DNA from: Streptomyces bluensis
Lineage (GTDB): Bacteria > Actinomycetota > Actinomycetes > Streptomycetales > Streptomycetaceae
Assembly (NCBI RefSeq): GCF_014650715.1
Contig: NZ_BMVM01000001.1
Span: 992,001 to 1,056,000, forward strand
Reading direction: 5' to 3'
Length of the DNA: 64,000 nt
In this document: positions 8,837 to 17,725 of the stretch, piece by piece
Position numbering within the stretch: the stretch's first letter is position 1
Layout of the letters: each line of letters begins with the position of its first letter
The notes under the pieces: model-generated
The model's input: only the letters and a program-made list of their open reading frames with translations
Databases searched by the model: none
Told to the model about the DNA's origin: nothing
Translations under genes and position numbers: made by a program

Positions 8837-9319
8837 TCAGCAGCCGCAGTCCTCCGCGTCCACCGGTGTGGTCAGCCGGTCCGGGGCGCGGCGCTCAAGA
8901 CCCTCCCCCGTCGTCTCGTAGGCGAAGCCCTCCCGCACCCAGTACTCGAAGCCACCGAGCATCTCCTTGACGCGGAAGCCGAGTTCGGCGAGGGCGAGGG
9001 CGGCGCGGGTGCCACCGTTGCAGCCCGGACCCCAGCAGTACGTGACGACGGGGACCGCCTTGTCGAGGAGTCCCTCCGCGTGGTCGGCGATGAGGGCGGT
9101 GGGCAGGTGGACCGCACCGGGGACGTGGCCCTGGTCCCAGGCCTCCGTGGAACGGGAGTCGAGGACGACGAAGCCGGGGTCGCCGTCGGCGGCGAGGGCG
9201 GCGGCGACATCGGACACGTCGGTGTGGAAGGCGAGGCTCGCCCGGAAGTGGGCGGCAGCGGTGGTGGGGGGCGCCGGGGCGACGCGCAGGACGGGGTTCG
9301 CAACAGTCGTCGGGGTCAT
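8837..9319 (-). CDS. Rhodanese-domain sulfurtransferase
   Basis: A 160-residue single-domain rhodanese. CH2A-like LDSRSTEAWDQGHVPGAVHLP lies at residues 53-73, and the catalytic loop YCWGPGCNGGTRAALALAELGF gives the active Cys95. The loop holds a second Cys100, and Cys158/Cys160 close the C-terminus (DCGC). The short loop WGPGCNG is typical of the GlpE/PspE-like subclass. It is divergent from an Lrp regulator with 94 bases between, so the pair may respond to a sulfur-containing amino acid. Confidence 0.87.
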   Translation of the reverse strand: MTPTTVANPVLRVAPAPPTTAAAHFRASLAFHTDVSDVAAALAADGDPGFVVLDSRSTEAWDQGHVPGAVHLPTALIADHAEGLLDKAVPVVTYCWGPGCNGGTRAALALAELGFRVKEMLGGFEYWVREGFAYETTGEGLERRAPDRLTTPVDAEDCGC

Positions 9320-9413
9320 GGCCGGAAATCTACGGCTGATGATCGAGCCCCTGAAGAGGCAATCCACGGATCGGGTCTTGATCTGCCGGGGATTCCCCTG
9401 TTGTGTGGGCGAC

Positions 9414-9860
9414 ATGACCGCGTATTCCCCGGACGCCACCGACTGGCGCATCCTCGATGTCCTCCAGCGGGAGGGCCGGGCCAGCTTCGCCGAGTTGGCG
9501 CGTGCCGTCTCGATGTCCGCGAGCGCGGTCACGGAACGGGTGCGGCGGCTGGAGGAGGCGGGCGTCATCCAGGGGTACGCGGCCGTCGTGGACCCGGAGC
9601 GGCTGGGGCTGCCGATCCTGGCGTTCGTGCGGCTGAGGTACCCGCACGGCAACTACAAGCCGTTCCACGACCTCGTCGCCGCGACCCCGGAGATCCTGGA
9701 GGCGCACCACGTCACGGGCGACGACTGCTTCGTCATCAAGGTCGCGGCCCGTTCGATGCGTCATCTGGAGGAGGTGGCGGGGAGGATCGGCGCGCTGGGT
9801 TCGGTGACCACGAGCGTCGTCTACTCGTCGCCGCTGCCGCGGCGGCCGCTGGGCCGGTGA
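9414..9860 (+). CDS. Lrp/AsnC-family transcriptional regulator
   Basis: A 148-residue regulator starting at ATG 9414. The helix-turn-helix is within residues 10-55 (DWRILDVLQREGRASFAELARAV... SASAVTERVRRLEEAGVI), followed by the AsnC ligand domain (HHVTGDDCFVIKVAARSMRHLE). Its likely target is the divergent rhodanese gene and itself. It is separate from the Lrp gene at 4955 and not closely similar beyond the family pattern. Confidence 0.88.
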   Translation: MTAYSPDATDWRILDVLQREGRASFAELARAVSMSASAVTERVRRLEEAGVIQGYAAVVDPERLGLPILAFVRLRYPHGNYKPFHDLVAATPEILEAHHVTGDDCFVIKVAARSMRHLEEVAGRIGALGSVTTSVVYSSPLPRRPLGR

Positions 9861-9867
9861 CCTGGGC

Positions 9868-12861
9868 TCAGCCGGCACCCCTCTGCCGTACGACCGACCC
9901 CGACCTGCCCTTCACGATCTCCAACTGGGCGTGGATGCGCCGCCGGAGGTCCGCGACGTGGCTGACGATGCCCACGCTGCGGTCGCGCTCCCGGAGGGCG
10001 TCGAGGACGTCCAGGACCTCGTCGAGGGTCTGGTCGTCGAGGCTGCCGAAACCCTCGTCGATGAAGAGTGTGTCGAGGCGCACGCCGCCCGCCTCGTCGG
10101 TGACGACGTCCGCGAGGCCGAGCGCCAGCGCGAGCGACGCGAAGAACGTCTCGCCGCCGGAGAGTGTCGCGGTGTCCCGTTCCCGGCCGGTCCAGGCGTC
10201 GACGACGTGCAGTCCGAGTCCGCTGCGGCCGCGTCCGGCGCGGTCGGCGGAGTGGACGAGGGTGTAGCGCCCGGCCGACATGCGCCGCAGCCGTACGGTC
10301 GCCGCGGCGGCCACCTGTTCCAGGCGGGCGGCGAGCACGTACGCCTCCAGGCGCATCTTGCGTTCGTTGTCCGCGGAGGTGCCTGCCGCCAGGCCCGCCA
10401 TGCGGGCCACACGGTCGTACTCCTCACGCAGCGGCGCGAGCCGCCGGACGCGGACGGCGGCCCGGGCGGACAGCCGGTCGAGTTCGGCGCAGCGGCGCGC
10501 GGCCGCGTCCCACGCGGAGACCGCGTCCTGGAGCCGCCGCCCGGCGGCCTCGGCGGCCCGCTCGGCCGTGTGCGGGTCGGCGGGCGGCCGCTGGGCGGCC
10601 GCGGCGGTGTCGGCCTCCGCCAGGACGGCGCGCACCGCGGCCTGCTCCGACTGCCAGGCGTCGAGCCGCCGTTGGAGGTCGCGGTGCTCCGCGTCGTCGA
10701 GGAGCGCGGCCGCCGCGGCCTGCGGGGTGTCGAACCCGGCGCGGAAGGCGGCGTCGGCGAGCCGGGCGTCGGCGTCCTTGAGCCGCTGCGCCGAGTCGTC
10801 GGCCGCGCGGGCCGCGTCGGCCGCTTCGGTGAACAGCGCGGCCCGCCGTTCCAGGTGTGCGGCGCGTGCGGCCACGGAGTCGGCGGTGCCGCGCGCCTGG
10901 GCCAGCTCCGCTTCCAGGGATGCCTTCTCGCGGTCCAGGGTGTCCCGGCGGGCGGCCCTGGACGCGGCCCTGACCGCCGCCTCCTGCCCGGCGGCGAGCC
11001 GTAGCTCCCGCTCGTGCTCGGCCCTGCGGAGCTCCTCCTGCGCGGAGTGAAACCTCAAGGCGCCCCGGCGGGCCTCCGCGTATTTCTCTTCCAACTCGGC
11101 CGTTTCCTGGGTGAGTTGCTCCGTGGGGGTGTCTCCCGCCTCGGCGGTGGCCGCGGCCAGCGCCTCGCGTACGGCACCGAGGCGCCGTTCGTCCTCGGCG
11201 CTGACGTCGTCGGCGCGCCGGGAGTCGGCGAGGGCCCGTTCCTCGGCCTCGCGGCCGATGTGCCCGGCCACCTTGCGGGCGGGCCTCGGGTGCTCGGTGG
11301 CGCCGCAGACGGCACAGGGCTCGCCGTCGGCCAGTTGGGCGGCGAGCTCGGCGGCGATGCCCCGCAGGCGCTGTTCCTTGAGGTCGAGCCAGTGGGCGCG
11401 GGCGTCCGCGGCCCGTTCGCGGGAGGCGAGCGCGCGCTGGTGGGCCTCGTCCGTCTCGCCGGCCAACTGGTCGCGCAGCCGTGCGGCGTCCAGCCGCCCC
11501 CGCGCGAGGTCGCGCCGCACAGCGAGCTGTTCGGCCCGGGCGGCGGCCTCCTGGGCGGACTCGATACGGCTCTGGAAGGCGGCGCGGGCCGTGTCCCAGC
11601 CGGAGAGCCAGCTCTCGGCCTCGTCCAGCACGTCCTCGTCGGCCCGCTGCTGGCGGTCCAGGTCGGCGCGCTCGGCGACGAGGCCGGCCAGCCGCTCCTC
11701 GGCACGCCGGGCCGACTCCAGTCCGCCCAGCTCCTCGGCGGCCTTGCGCGCGGCGGCGGCGAGCCCTGCCGCACCCGCGTCGGCGTACCCCTGCGGGAGC
11801 AGGGCACGCGCCCGCGTCTCGTCCGCCGCGGCGCGGCGGTGCTCGGACTCGGCCGCGTCCCGGAGCTCCAGCGCGGGCGCGACGGTCTCGGCCTTGCGGC
11901 CACGCTCCATGCGCGCCTGCGCCTCGCGGTGGGAATCGGCCCGCTGCTGAAGGAGGTCGGCCCGCTCCCTGGCCTCCGCGAACCGCCGTTGCAGCCGCGC
12001 CAGTTCGCGGACCTCGTCGAGGGTGCGCTCGGCGGCGGCCCGCGCCGAGTCCGCAGCGCCCCGCGCGCAGTGCGCGACGGTGAGCCGCTCGCGCGCCGTG
12101 CTGCGGGCCACGGCCGCCCAGGCCAGCACCGCCTCGGCGAGCCCCGGGTCGCCCGGCGCCAGCTCGGGCAGGGGCGTCGCGTCACCGGCGGCCTGCTGCA
12201 TCCGGTGGGCGTCGGCCAGCAACTCCGCGTCACCGGCGCGGACTTCGGCCTCCGTGGTGCGCCGCCGCTCGGCGAGTCGCTTCTCGACCTCGGCGAAGCG
12301 GTGTGTGTCGAAGAGCCGCCCGAGGAGCCTTCCGCGGGCCTCGGCGTCGGCGCGCAGGAAACGCGCGAAGTCCCCCTGGGGCAACAGCACGACCTGGCAG
12401 AACTGCTCGCGGCTCATACCGAGGAGCTGGGTGATCTCCTCGCCGATCTCCTGGTGAGAGCGGCTGAGGTCCTTCCAGGAACCCGCCACCGGGTCGTACT
12501 CGCGCAGCCAGCTCTGCGCCTTGTCGAGCGTCGTGCCCGTGCCGCGCTTCTTCGGGCGCTCCCAGGGCGGCTGCCGGGTGACCTCCAACCGGCGTCCGGC
12601 GACGGTGAGTTCGAGCCGGACCTCGGTACGGGTGGTGGGCGCCGCGTGGTCGCTGCGCAGGGTCAGCCCCTGGCCGCTGTGCCGGGCGCCCGGCACCGAG
12701 CCGTACAGCGCGTAGCAGACGGCGTCGAGGACGGACGTCTTTCCCGCACCGGTCGGGCCGTGCAGCAGGAAGAGCCCGGCCGCGGACAGTTCGTCGAAGT
12801 CGACCCGCTGGGAGCCTCCGAACGGCCCGAAGGCCGTGATGTCCAGCTGGTGCAGCCTCAC
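9868..12861 (-). CDS. sbcC: SbcC, ATPase subunit of the SbcCD nuclease
   Basis: A 997-residue SMC/Rad50-like ATPase that works with SbcD to cleave DNA hairpins and blocked double-strand ends. Walker A is GPTGAGKTS at residues 35-43, followed by very long Ala/Arg/Glu-rich coiled coils. A Rad50 zinc hook CAVC lies near residue 517, the ABC signature LSGGETFFASLALALGLAD near 895, and Walker B with the catalytic Glu (DTLFIDEGFGSLD) near 930. Its ATG overlaps the sbcD stop by four bases (ATGA), so the two are translationally coupled. Length fits the family. Confidence 0.95.
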   Translation of the reverse strand: MRLHQLDITAFGPFGGSQRVDFDELSAAGLFLLHGPTGAGKTSVLDAVCYALYGSVPGARHSGQGLTLRSDHAAPTTRTEVRLELTVAGRRLEVTRQPPWERPKKRGTGTTLDKAQSWLREYDPVAGSWKDLSRSHQEIGEEITQLLGMSREQFCQVVLLPQGDFARFLRADAEARGRLLGRLFDTHRFAEVEKRLAERRRTTEAEVRAGDAELLADAHRMQQAAGDATPLPELAPGDPGLAEAVLAWAAVARSTARERLTVAHCARGAADSARAAAERTLDEVRELARLQRRFAEARERADLLQQRADSHREAQARMERGRKAETVAPALELRDAAESEHRRAAADETRARALLPQGYADAGAAGLAAAARKAAEELGGLESARRAEERLAGLVAERADLDRQQRADEDVLDEAESWLSGWDTARAAFQSRIESAQEAAARAEQLAVRRDLARGRLDAARLRDQLAGETDEAHQRALASRERAADARAHWLDLKEQRLRGIAAELAAQLADGEPCAVCGATEHPRPARKVAGHIGREAEERALADSRRADDVSAEDERRLGAVREALAAATAEAGDTPTEQLTQETAELEEKYAEARRGALRFHSAQEELRRAEHERELRLAAGQEAAVRAASRAARRDTLDREKASLEAELAQARGTADSVAARAAHLERRAALFTEAADAARAADDSAQRLKDADARLADAAFRAGFDTPQAAAAALLDDAEHRDLQRRLDAWQSEQAAVRAVLAEADTAAAAQRPPADPHTAERAAEAAGRRLQDAVSAWDAAARRCAELDRLSARAAVRVRRLAPLREEYDRVARMAGLAAGTSADNERKMRLEAYVLAARLEQVAAAATVRLRRMSAGRYTLVHSADRAGRGRSGLGLHVVDAWTGRERDTATLSGGETFFASLALALGLADVVTDEAGGVRLDTLFIDEGFGSLDDQTLDEVLDVLDALRERDRSVGIVSHVADLRRRIHAQLEIVKGRSGSVVRQRGAG

Positions 12862-14021
12862 CGGCGGACCTCCCGCACGGCCTCGTCGGCACGCACCGCG
12901 TCGAACGCGTCCTGGAGCACGGCCTGTTCGCGCTCGTCGGGCCCGGCGCCGCGCACATGGGCCACGAAGTCCTCCGCGATCTGCCGGTCGTCGCGTCCCG
13001 CGAGGCGTCCGGCGTAGGAGACGTCCGGGTCCTCGGGGGACCGCTCGGGAGCGAAGACGAGCGCGAGCGTGTGCGGGAAACGCTCACTCAGCCGGGCCAT
13101 GGGGTCAGCGGGGCGGACGGGGTCGGTGAGAGTCGCCTCGACCCACGCGTCCTCGTACCGCGCGAGCTCCGGGTCGGCGAGCAGGTCCTCCAACTCCCCC
13201 CGGATACGGGCCAGCGGGCGCGGCACCGGGCAGTCGACCCGCTCGGCCTCGACCGAACCGTCGGCGCCGAGGTCGACGAGCCACATGCTCTTGCGGTGGG
13301 CGGTCTCCGAGAACGAGTACGCCAGCGGGGAGCCCGAGTACCGGACGCGCCCGGTGATGACCTGGCTGCCGTGCAGGTGGCCCAGCGCCACGTAGTCCAC
13401 GCCGTCGAAGACGCCGGCGGGCACCGAGGCGACTCCTCCCACGGAGATGTCCCGCTCGCTGTCGCTGGACTCGCCGCCGGTGACGAAGGCGTGGGCGAGC
13501 ACCACGGAACGCGTGCTTCCCGCGCGCGTGGCGAGATCGGCGCGGACCCGGTCCATGGCGGCGGCGAGCACGGCCTCGTGGCTCGGCTTGTCGGCCCCGA
13601 ACTCGTCCTTCACCAGGGCCGGTTCCAGATACGGCAGCCCGTAGAACGCCACGTCGCCGTGGACGTCGGCGAGCACCACGGGGGTGCCGCACGCCGAGGC
13701 GTCGGTCCGCAGATGGATGCCCGCCCGGCCGATGAGCCCGGCGCCGACGCCGAGGCGGCGCGCCGAGTCATGGTTCCCGGAGATCATCACGGTCGGCACG
13801 CCCAGCTCCGCCAGCCGGTGCAGGGCGTCGTCGAACAACTCGACCGCGGCCAGCGGGGGCACCGCGCGGTCGTACACGTCCCCCGACACGACCACCGCGT
13901 CCACCTCGCGTTCGCGCACGCATCGGACGAGGTGGCCGATGAACTCGGCCTGGGCGCCGAGCATGTTCACCCGGTGGAACGCCCGCCCGAGATGCCAGTC
14001 GGATGTGTGCAGAATCCTCAA
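12858..14021 (-). CDS. sbcD: SbcD, nuclease subunit of SbcCD (Mre11-like)
   Basis: A 387-residue metallophosphoesterase nuclease. Metal ligands are visible in order: D8/H10 (TSDWH), D48 (SGDVYDR), N83-H84 (SGNHD) and the later GHLHG motif. The start appears to be TTG at 14021, with GGAG 7 bases upstream and the conserved RILHTSDWH sequence immediately after. No ATG or GTG precedes it in frame closer. It forms a two-gene operon with sbcC. I saw no LexA-type box upstream. Confidence 0.95.
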   Translation of the reverse strand: MRILHTSDWHLGRAFHRVNMLGAQAEFIGHLVRCVREREVDAVVVSGDVYDRAVPPLAAVELFDDALHRLAELGVPTVMISGNHDSARRLGVGAGLIGRAGIHLRTDASACGTPVVLADVHGDVAFYGLPYLEPALVKDEFGADKPSHEAVLAAAMDRVRADLATRAGSTRSVVLAHAFVTGGESSDSERDISVGGVASVPAGVFDGVDYVALGHLHGSQVITGRVRYSGSPLAYSFSETAHRKSMWLVDLGADGSVEAERVDCPVPRPLARIRGELEDLLADPELARYEDAWVEATLTDPVRPADPMARLSERFPHTLALVFAPERSPEDPDVSYAGRLAGRDDRQIAEDFVAHVRGAGPDEREQAVLQDAFDAVRADEAVREVRR

Positions 14022-14191
14022 GACGCCACTCCGACCCGCATGTTTCCCCCTCGCTCCGCCCCTGGACCCAGCACCGGTATCCGATCTCTTACGGACCTCA
14101 GTCTGCCACCGGTGTCGGGCGTCGGATGGCAGACGGAGAACGGTCGCGTCGCGGCGGACGCCAGGGAAGGGGCTGTGTTCGGGGTCAGACG

Positions 14192-14590
14192 TTACTCATT
14201 GGGCCTCGCAGCGCTGATGTCGCCGAGAGCCGAGCCGGGGTCACGCTCGATGGCCAGATCACCGATGGAGACGATGCCCACCGGGTGATGTCCTTCGTCG
14301 ACGACCGGAACACGGCGGACGGCATGCTCGCGCATGACCTCGACCGCGCGGTCCACATCGTCGTCGGGCCCCACCACGACCAGATCCTCGCTGCACGCGT
14401 CGGCCACGGTCGTCCGGTCCGGATCGCCGCCCCCGGCCACCGCGCGCACCACCAGGTCACGGTCGCTGACCAAGCCGCGCAGCTGCTCGCCCTCGGCGAC
14501 CAGAACGGCACCGATGTTCTCGTCACGCATCATCCGGGCCACGACCGCCACGGAGGTCTGCGGTTCGACGGTCGTGGGGTGAGTCGTCAT
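14192..14590 (-). CDS. CBS-domain-pair protein with a disrupted 5' end
   Basis: A small two-CBS protein (132 residues from ATG 14590) that should bind an adenine nucleotide; CBS1 is ARMMRDENIGAVLVAEG and CBS2 is EVMREHAVRRVPVVDEGHHPVGIVSIGDLA. The strong ribosome site GAGGAGGAA sits 8 bases before a different ATG at 14613, whose frame reads MTQHVTTS and stops at 14587-14589. Relatives normally begin M-T-Q-H-V-x-D-I-M-T-T. Losing one base after the GTC codon explains the break exactly. The leader stop and the CBS start overlap as ATGA, so coupled reinitiation may still give protein. A GGGTAC stress-type -10 lies upstream. Confidence 0.8.
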   Translation of the reverse strand: MTTHPTTVEPQTSVAVVARMMRDENIGAVLVAEGEQLRGLVSDRDLVVRAVAGGGDPDRTTVADACSEDLVVVGPDDDVDRAVEVMREHAVRRVPVVDEGHHPVGIVSIGDLAIERDPGSALGDISAARPNE

Positions 14591-14666
14591 GATGTCGTGA
14601 CATGCTGGGTCATGGATACGTTCCTCCTCAGGTGGGCGGCGCCTCTCACCGCCCTCGGAGCCGCGA

Positions 14667-14691
14667 GTACCCGGGGGCGACCGGCCCTCAC
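14667..14691 (-). promoter_or_regulatory. Weak SigB-like promoter for the CBS gene
   Basis: On the minus strand GGGTAC (14672-14667) is preceded 15 bases upstream by GTGA. The -10 matches the SigB-family consensus and the -35 is poor. It overlaps the end of the glycosyltransferase remnant. Confidence 0.35.
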
Positions 14692-15417
14692 GTCGTCACT
14701 CCTGGAGTTCCTTCGTCAGCCCGGTCCAGCAGCCTGGCCGCGCTCTCCACCGGCGCGGGGAGCGGCGTCCGTTCCTTGAGGGCCGAGGGGAGGCGGGCGA
14801 GCGTCCCCCGCAGTGCCGCCATCGCGCCGGGTTCACGGCGCGCGGCGGCCGCCGCGACCGTGGCGGTCCCGCGGAGGGCCACGGGGAGAGGCCGCCGCAA
14901 CCACAGGGTCAGCAGGTGATTGCGCGACTGGACCGCCGTACGACCCGGTCGACCGCCCGGCGCCGGATGGTGCCGGGCGGTCACCGAGGGGGCGTACGCG
15001 ACGCCCCAGCCCCGCGCGGCGAGGTCGTACGCCAGCAGTGTCTCCTCGCCGCCGAAGAAGAGCACCGGGTGGAAACCGCCCGCGTCGAGGAAGGCGCTGC
15101 GGCGGACGACCTTCCCGCGCGTACGTCTGCCGGAGGTGGTCCCAGGGGTCGTCGAGGCCCATCTGGTGGGCCGGCCGGGCGAGTTCGGGGTCGTAGGAGT
15201 AGGTGACCGCGTCGAGGTCCTGGGGGCGCAGTCCGGCCCGGGCCAGGCACCAGGCGGCTGCCTTCTCCGGCAGCTCCCAGGCGGCGAACGGCACCGGCCG
15301 CTTGCCGTGCTTGCGCCGGGAGAACCGCTCTTCCTCGGCCGCGGCGACCGTTTGGCCGTCGATGACGAGCGCGGCGGCGAGATCGTGGAAGAGCGCGTTG
15401 ATTCCGAGGATGCGCAT
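14688..15417 (-). pseudogene. Deletion fusion of a NodU-type carbamoyltransferase N-terminus to a glycosyltransferase-2 C-terminus
   Basis: From ATG 15417 about 96 residues match the start of a NodU/CmcH-type O-carbamoyltransferase (MRILGINALFHDLAAALVIDG, then AAEEERFSRRKHGKRPVPF), a protein normally over 500 residues long. The match stops after LRQTYARE near 15130. The same DNA then continues in another frame as the last part of a family-2 glycosyltransferase (RTRGKVVRRSAFLDAGGFHP, FGGEETLLAYDLAARGWG) to the stop at 14688. Most of the first gene and the front of the second are missing. The junction falls in CGTACGCGCGG, which codes plausibly in both parents. Neither part should be functional. 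Confidence 0.8.
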
Positions 15418-15476
15418 GAGGGCCAGAACCTTTCGGCGAGGGGGACGCCGCTGCTGGGCGCGCGGGGAGCCGACGG

Positions 15477-16467
15477 TCAGGGACCACCGGGTGGGTGGGT
15501 CGGCGGGGCGTCCGCCGGCTCGGCGCGGAACCAGTCGATCGTGCGGCGCAGCCCGTCCACGGGCGCCGTCCGCGGTTCCCAGCCGAGCTTGTCGCGGGCC
15601 AGGGTGATGTCCGGGCAGCGCACCGCGGGGTCGTCGACCGGACGTTCGATGAAGCGGATCTCGGAGCGTGACCCGGCGAGGCGGATGACCAATCGCGCGA
15701 GGTCGAGCATGGTGATCTCGTCCGGATTGCCGATGTTCACGGGCCCGCGTGTCCCTGGGCCGCCGCCGCGAGCACCCCTCGCACGGTGTCGTCGACGTAG
15801 CACAGCGAGCGGGTCTGCTGCCCGTCGCCGGTGACCGTGAGGGGCTCGCCGGCGAGGGCCTGCCGTACGAAGGTCGGCACGGCGCGGCCGTCGTGGCCGC
15901 GCATCCGCGGCCCGTAGGTGTTGAACAGGCGCACGATGCCGGTGTCGGTGCCCTTGGTGTCCGCGTGCGCGGTGGTGAGTGCCTCGCCGAAGCGTTTCGC
16001 CTCGTCGTACACGCTCCGTCGCCCGACGGGGTTCACATGGCCCCAGTAGCGCTCGTCCTGCGGGTTCTGCTGGGGGTCTCCGTACACCTCCGAGGTCGAG
16101 GCGAGGAGGAAGCGTGCCGAGGACGCCCGGGCCAGTTCCAGGGCGTGACGCGTGCCGAGGCTGCCGGTGTCCATCGTGTGCAGGGGCAGTCGCAGATAGT
16201 CGGCGGGTGACGCCGGGGACGCGAAGTGCAGGACCAGGTCGCAGGGCCGCTCCACCGGGATCTCCTCGGCGACATCGGCCTGCACCAGTGTGAATCCTGG
16301 GCGGTCGAGGAGGGGGCGACGTTGTCGAGGCGGCCGGTACTGAGGTCGTCGACGCAGGTGACGTCGGTGCCCGAGTCCATCAATGCCGTACACAAATGCG
16401 AACCGACGAAGCCGGCGCCGCCGGTGACGACTGCGTACTGCCAGTTCGGTGAGAAACCGGTGGTCAT
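15477..16467 (-). pseudogene. NAD-dependent epimerase/dehydratase with two frameshifts
   Basis: Starts at ATG 16467 with GAGGAG upstream and the Rossmann motif [13 protein letters not shown], then [13 protein letters not shown]. Near 16312-16316, in a run of five G (C on the coding strand), the frame must shift to continue as [17 protein letters not shown], the STSEVYGDP catalytic Ser region and the [17 protein letters not shown]yr/Lys motif. A second shift near 15745, in GGGCCC, is needed to continue as [19 protein letters not shown] to the stop at 15477. Both fit loss of one base. The family is the UDP-glucuronate decarboxylase/dTDP-glucose dehydratase type. Sequencing error in G/C runs is an alternative to real decay. 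Confidence 0.8.
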
Positions 16468-17045
16468 GGCGATCTCCTCGTACGCGACCACGCCGTATCG
16501 CCCCCTGCGGGTGTGCGCCGGGCGCGGCGACTGGCCGCGTCCAGGCGGCTGGCGGCTTACGGGGATCCGAGGTCCGGCACATGGCCCTGTGGGGACGGCC
16601 GGCATGACGTCACGCCATGGAGGCTCCGGTGGGGCTGCCCGGACGGGACGGGCGGTGAACGCGGGGGCCTGGAAGAGCCCCGGCCTGGTTCTCCCGTGTC
16701 GACATCGGAACAGTGGCTGGATGCGCACCTGCGGCGGGAGACGCCCGAAGTCGAGTGTCACATGGGCCGGTCCGACTCGCGACCGGGCCGGGTTCCGTTC
16801 GCTCCTCGGCCCCGTGGGCAAGGTCGTTGCTCCGGTGGTGGTGGCATGCGCAACGAAGTTCCCAGGCCGCCGCGACTCATCATGCAGGCGAATCGGTGAC
16901 AGTCGGAAAAGCGGACCGCGACACCCAGTGAGTACGCGCCGACGGAAACGGCCGGGGCCTCACGGTGCCCACCGTCGACCGCCCGGAGGGCACCCGCCGG
17001 CAGGGAACCCCCGGACCGATGGTGTATCGCCCGTCGAGCTTCGCG
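16468..17045. other. 578-base region with no recognisable gene
   Basis: No frame here reads as a known protein, and none has both a ribosome site and streptomycete-like codon positions throughout. It should hold the promoter of the epimerase gene on its left side. I see no clear repeat or RNA gene. Confidence 0.5.
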
Positions 17046-17492
17046 TCAGCGGCGGGCTCGGCGGTTGACGCCGACGGTCAGGCCCACGGCGGCGAGCCCC
17101 AGTACCGCCGTCACCGCGCCCAGCCAGACGTTGTTCCAGATGATGCCGGCGCGCGCGCTGTGGGCCACGGTGACCACCCACGGGGCGATCAGCAGCCATA
17201 TGCCGAGTGGAGCGATGACCCAGGCCACGCGGAGCATCCGCTCCGGCGCAAGGGCCAGACCGAGACCGATCAGGCCGACGGTGATGCCGACGATCAGGTT
17301 GTTGACGGTGATGTTCGCTTGACCCGCGAAGTGCACCACCCAGGGCGAGATCGCGGCGTAGACGCCCGCCAGGAGGATCAGTCCCTCTACGGCGATCGCC
17401 GGACCGCTGGAGGCCGTGCGCTCAAGCCGTTCCCGCATCTCTACGAGCTCGGGGTGGGTGCCCATTTCGCTGGAGTTGCGCTGGTACGACAT
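17046..17492 (-). CDS. SPW-repeat membrane protein
   Basis: A 148-residue integral membrane protein with four hydrophobic segments. Two SPW-type repeats are visible: VYAAISPWVVHFAG near residue 46 and LLIAPWVVTVAH near 102, each with the tryptophan-containing turn that names the family. The function of SPW proteins is unknown, but they are common beside stress genes in Streptomyces. A GNNT-N15-GGGTAA element about 40 bases upstream suggests control by a SigB-like stress sigma factor. It is divergent from the TPP enzyme. Confidence 0.8.
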   Translation of the reverse strand: MSYQRNSSEMGTHPELVEMRERLERTASSGPAIAVEGLILLAGVYAAISPWVVHFAGQANITVNNLIVGITVGLIGLGLALAPERMLRVAWVIAPLGIWLLIAPWVVTVAHSARAGIIWNNVWLGAVTAVLGLAAVGLTVGVNRRARR

Positions 17493-17532
17493 GAGAGTTC
17501 CCCTCTGAGAGGATTATTGTCTTCCGCACGTA

Positions 17533-17557
17533 TTACCCCTTTATGGGTGATTTATTC
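17533..17557 (-). promoter_or_regulatory. SigB-like promoter for the SPW gene
   Basis: On the minus strand GAAT (17557-17554), 15 bases, then GGGTAA (17538-17533). This fits the GNNT-N14-16-GGGTA(C/T) pattern of SigB-family promoters in Streptomyces except for the last base. Confidence 0.5.
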
Positions 17558-17661
17558 GGCTTCTCGCCGACCCAACTGGGGCCTGGTCGCGAGCGGTTCC
17601 CTGGCGGCCGGAGTGGGGGGCCACGGTGGGTCGGTCAGGAGAGTGGCACGGGGGAACCGCC

Positions 17662-17686
17662 GTTTACGCACTCCGCCCACGGGTCA
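17662..17686 (+). promoter_or_regulatory. SigB-like promoter for the TPP-enzyme operon
   Basis: GTTT at 17662-17665, 15 bases, then GGGTCA at 17681-17686, 40 bases before the start codon. The -35 is perfect and the -10 matches 4 of 6 positions of GGGTAC. Confidence 0.45.
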
Positions 17687-17725
17687 CTCACTGTGACATC
17701 ACAGCCGTGTCCGAGGGAGTGCGTC

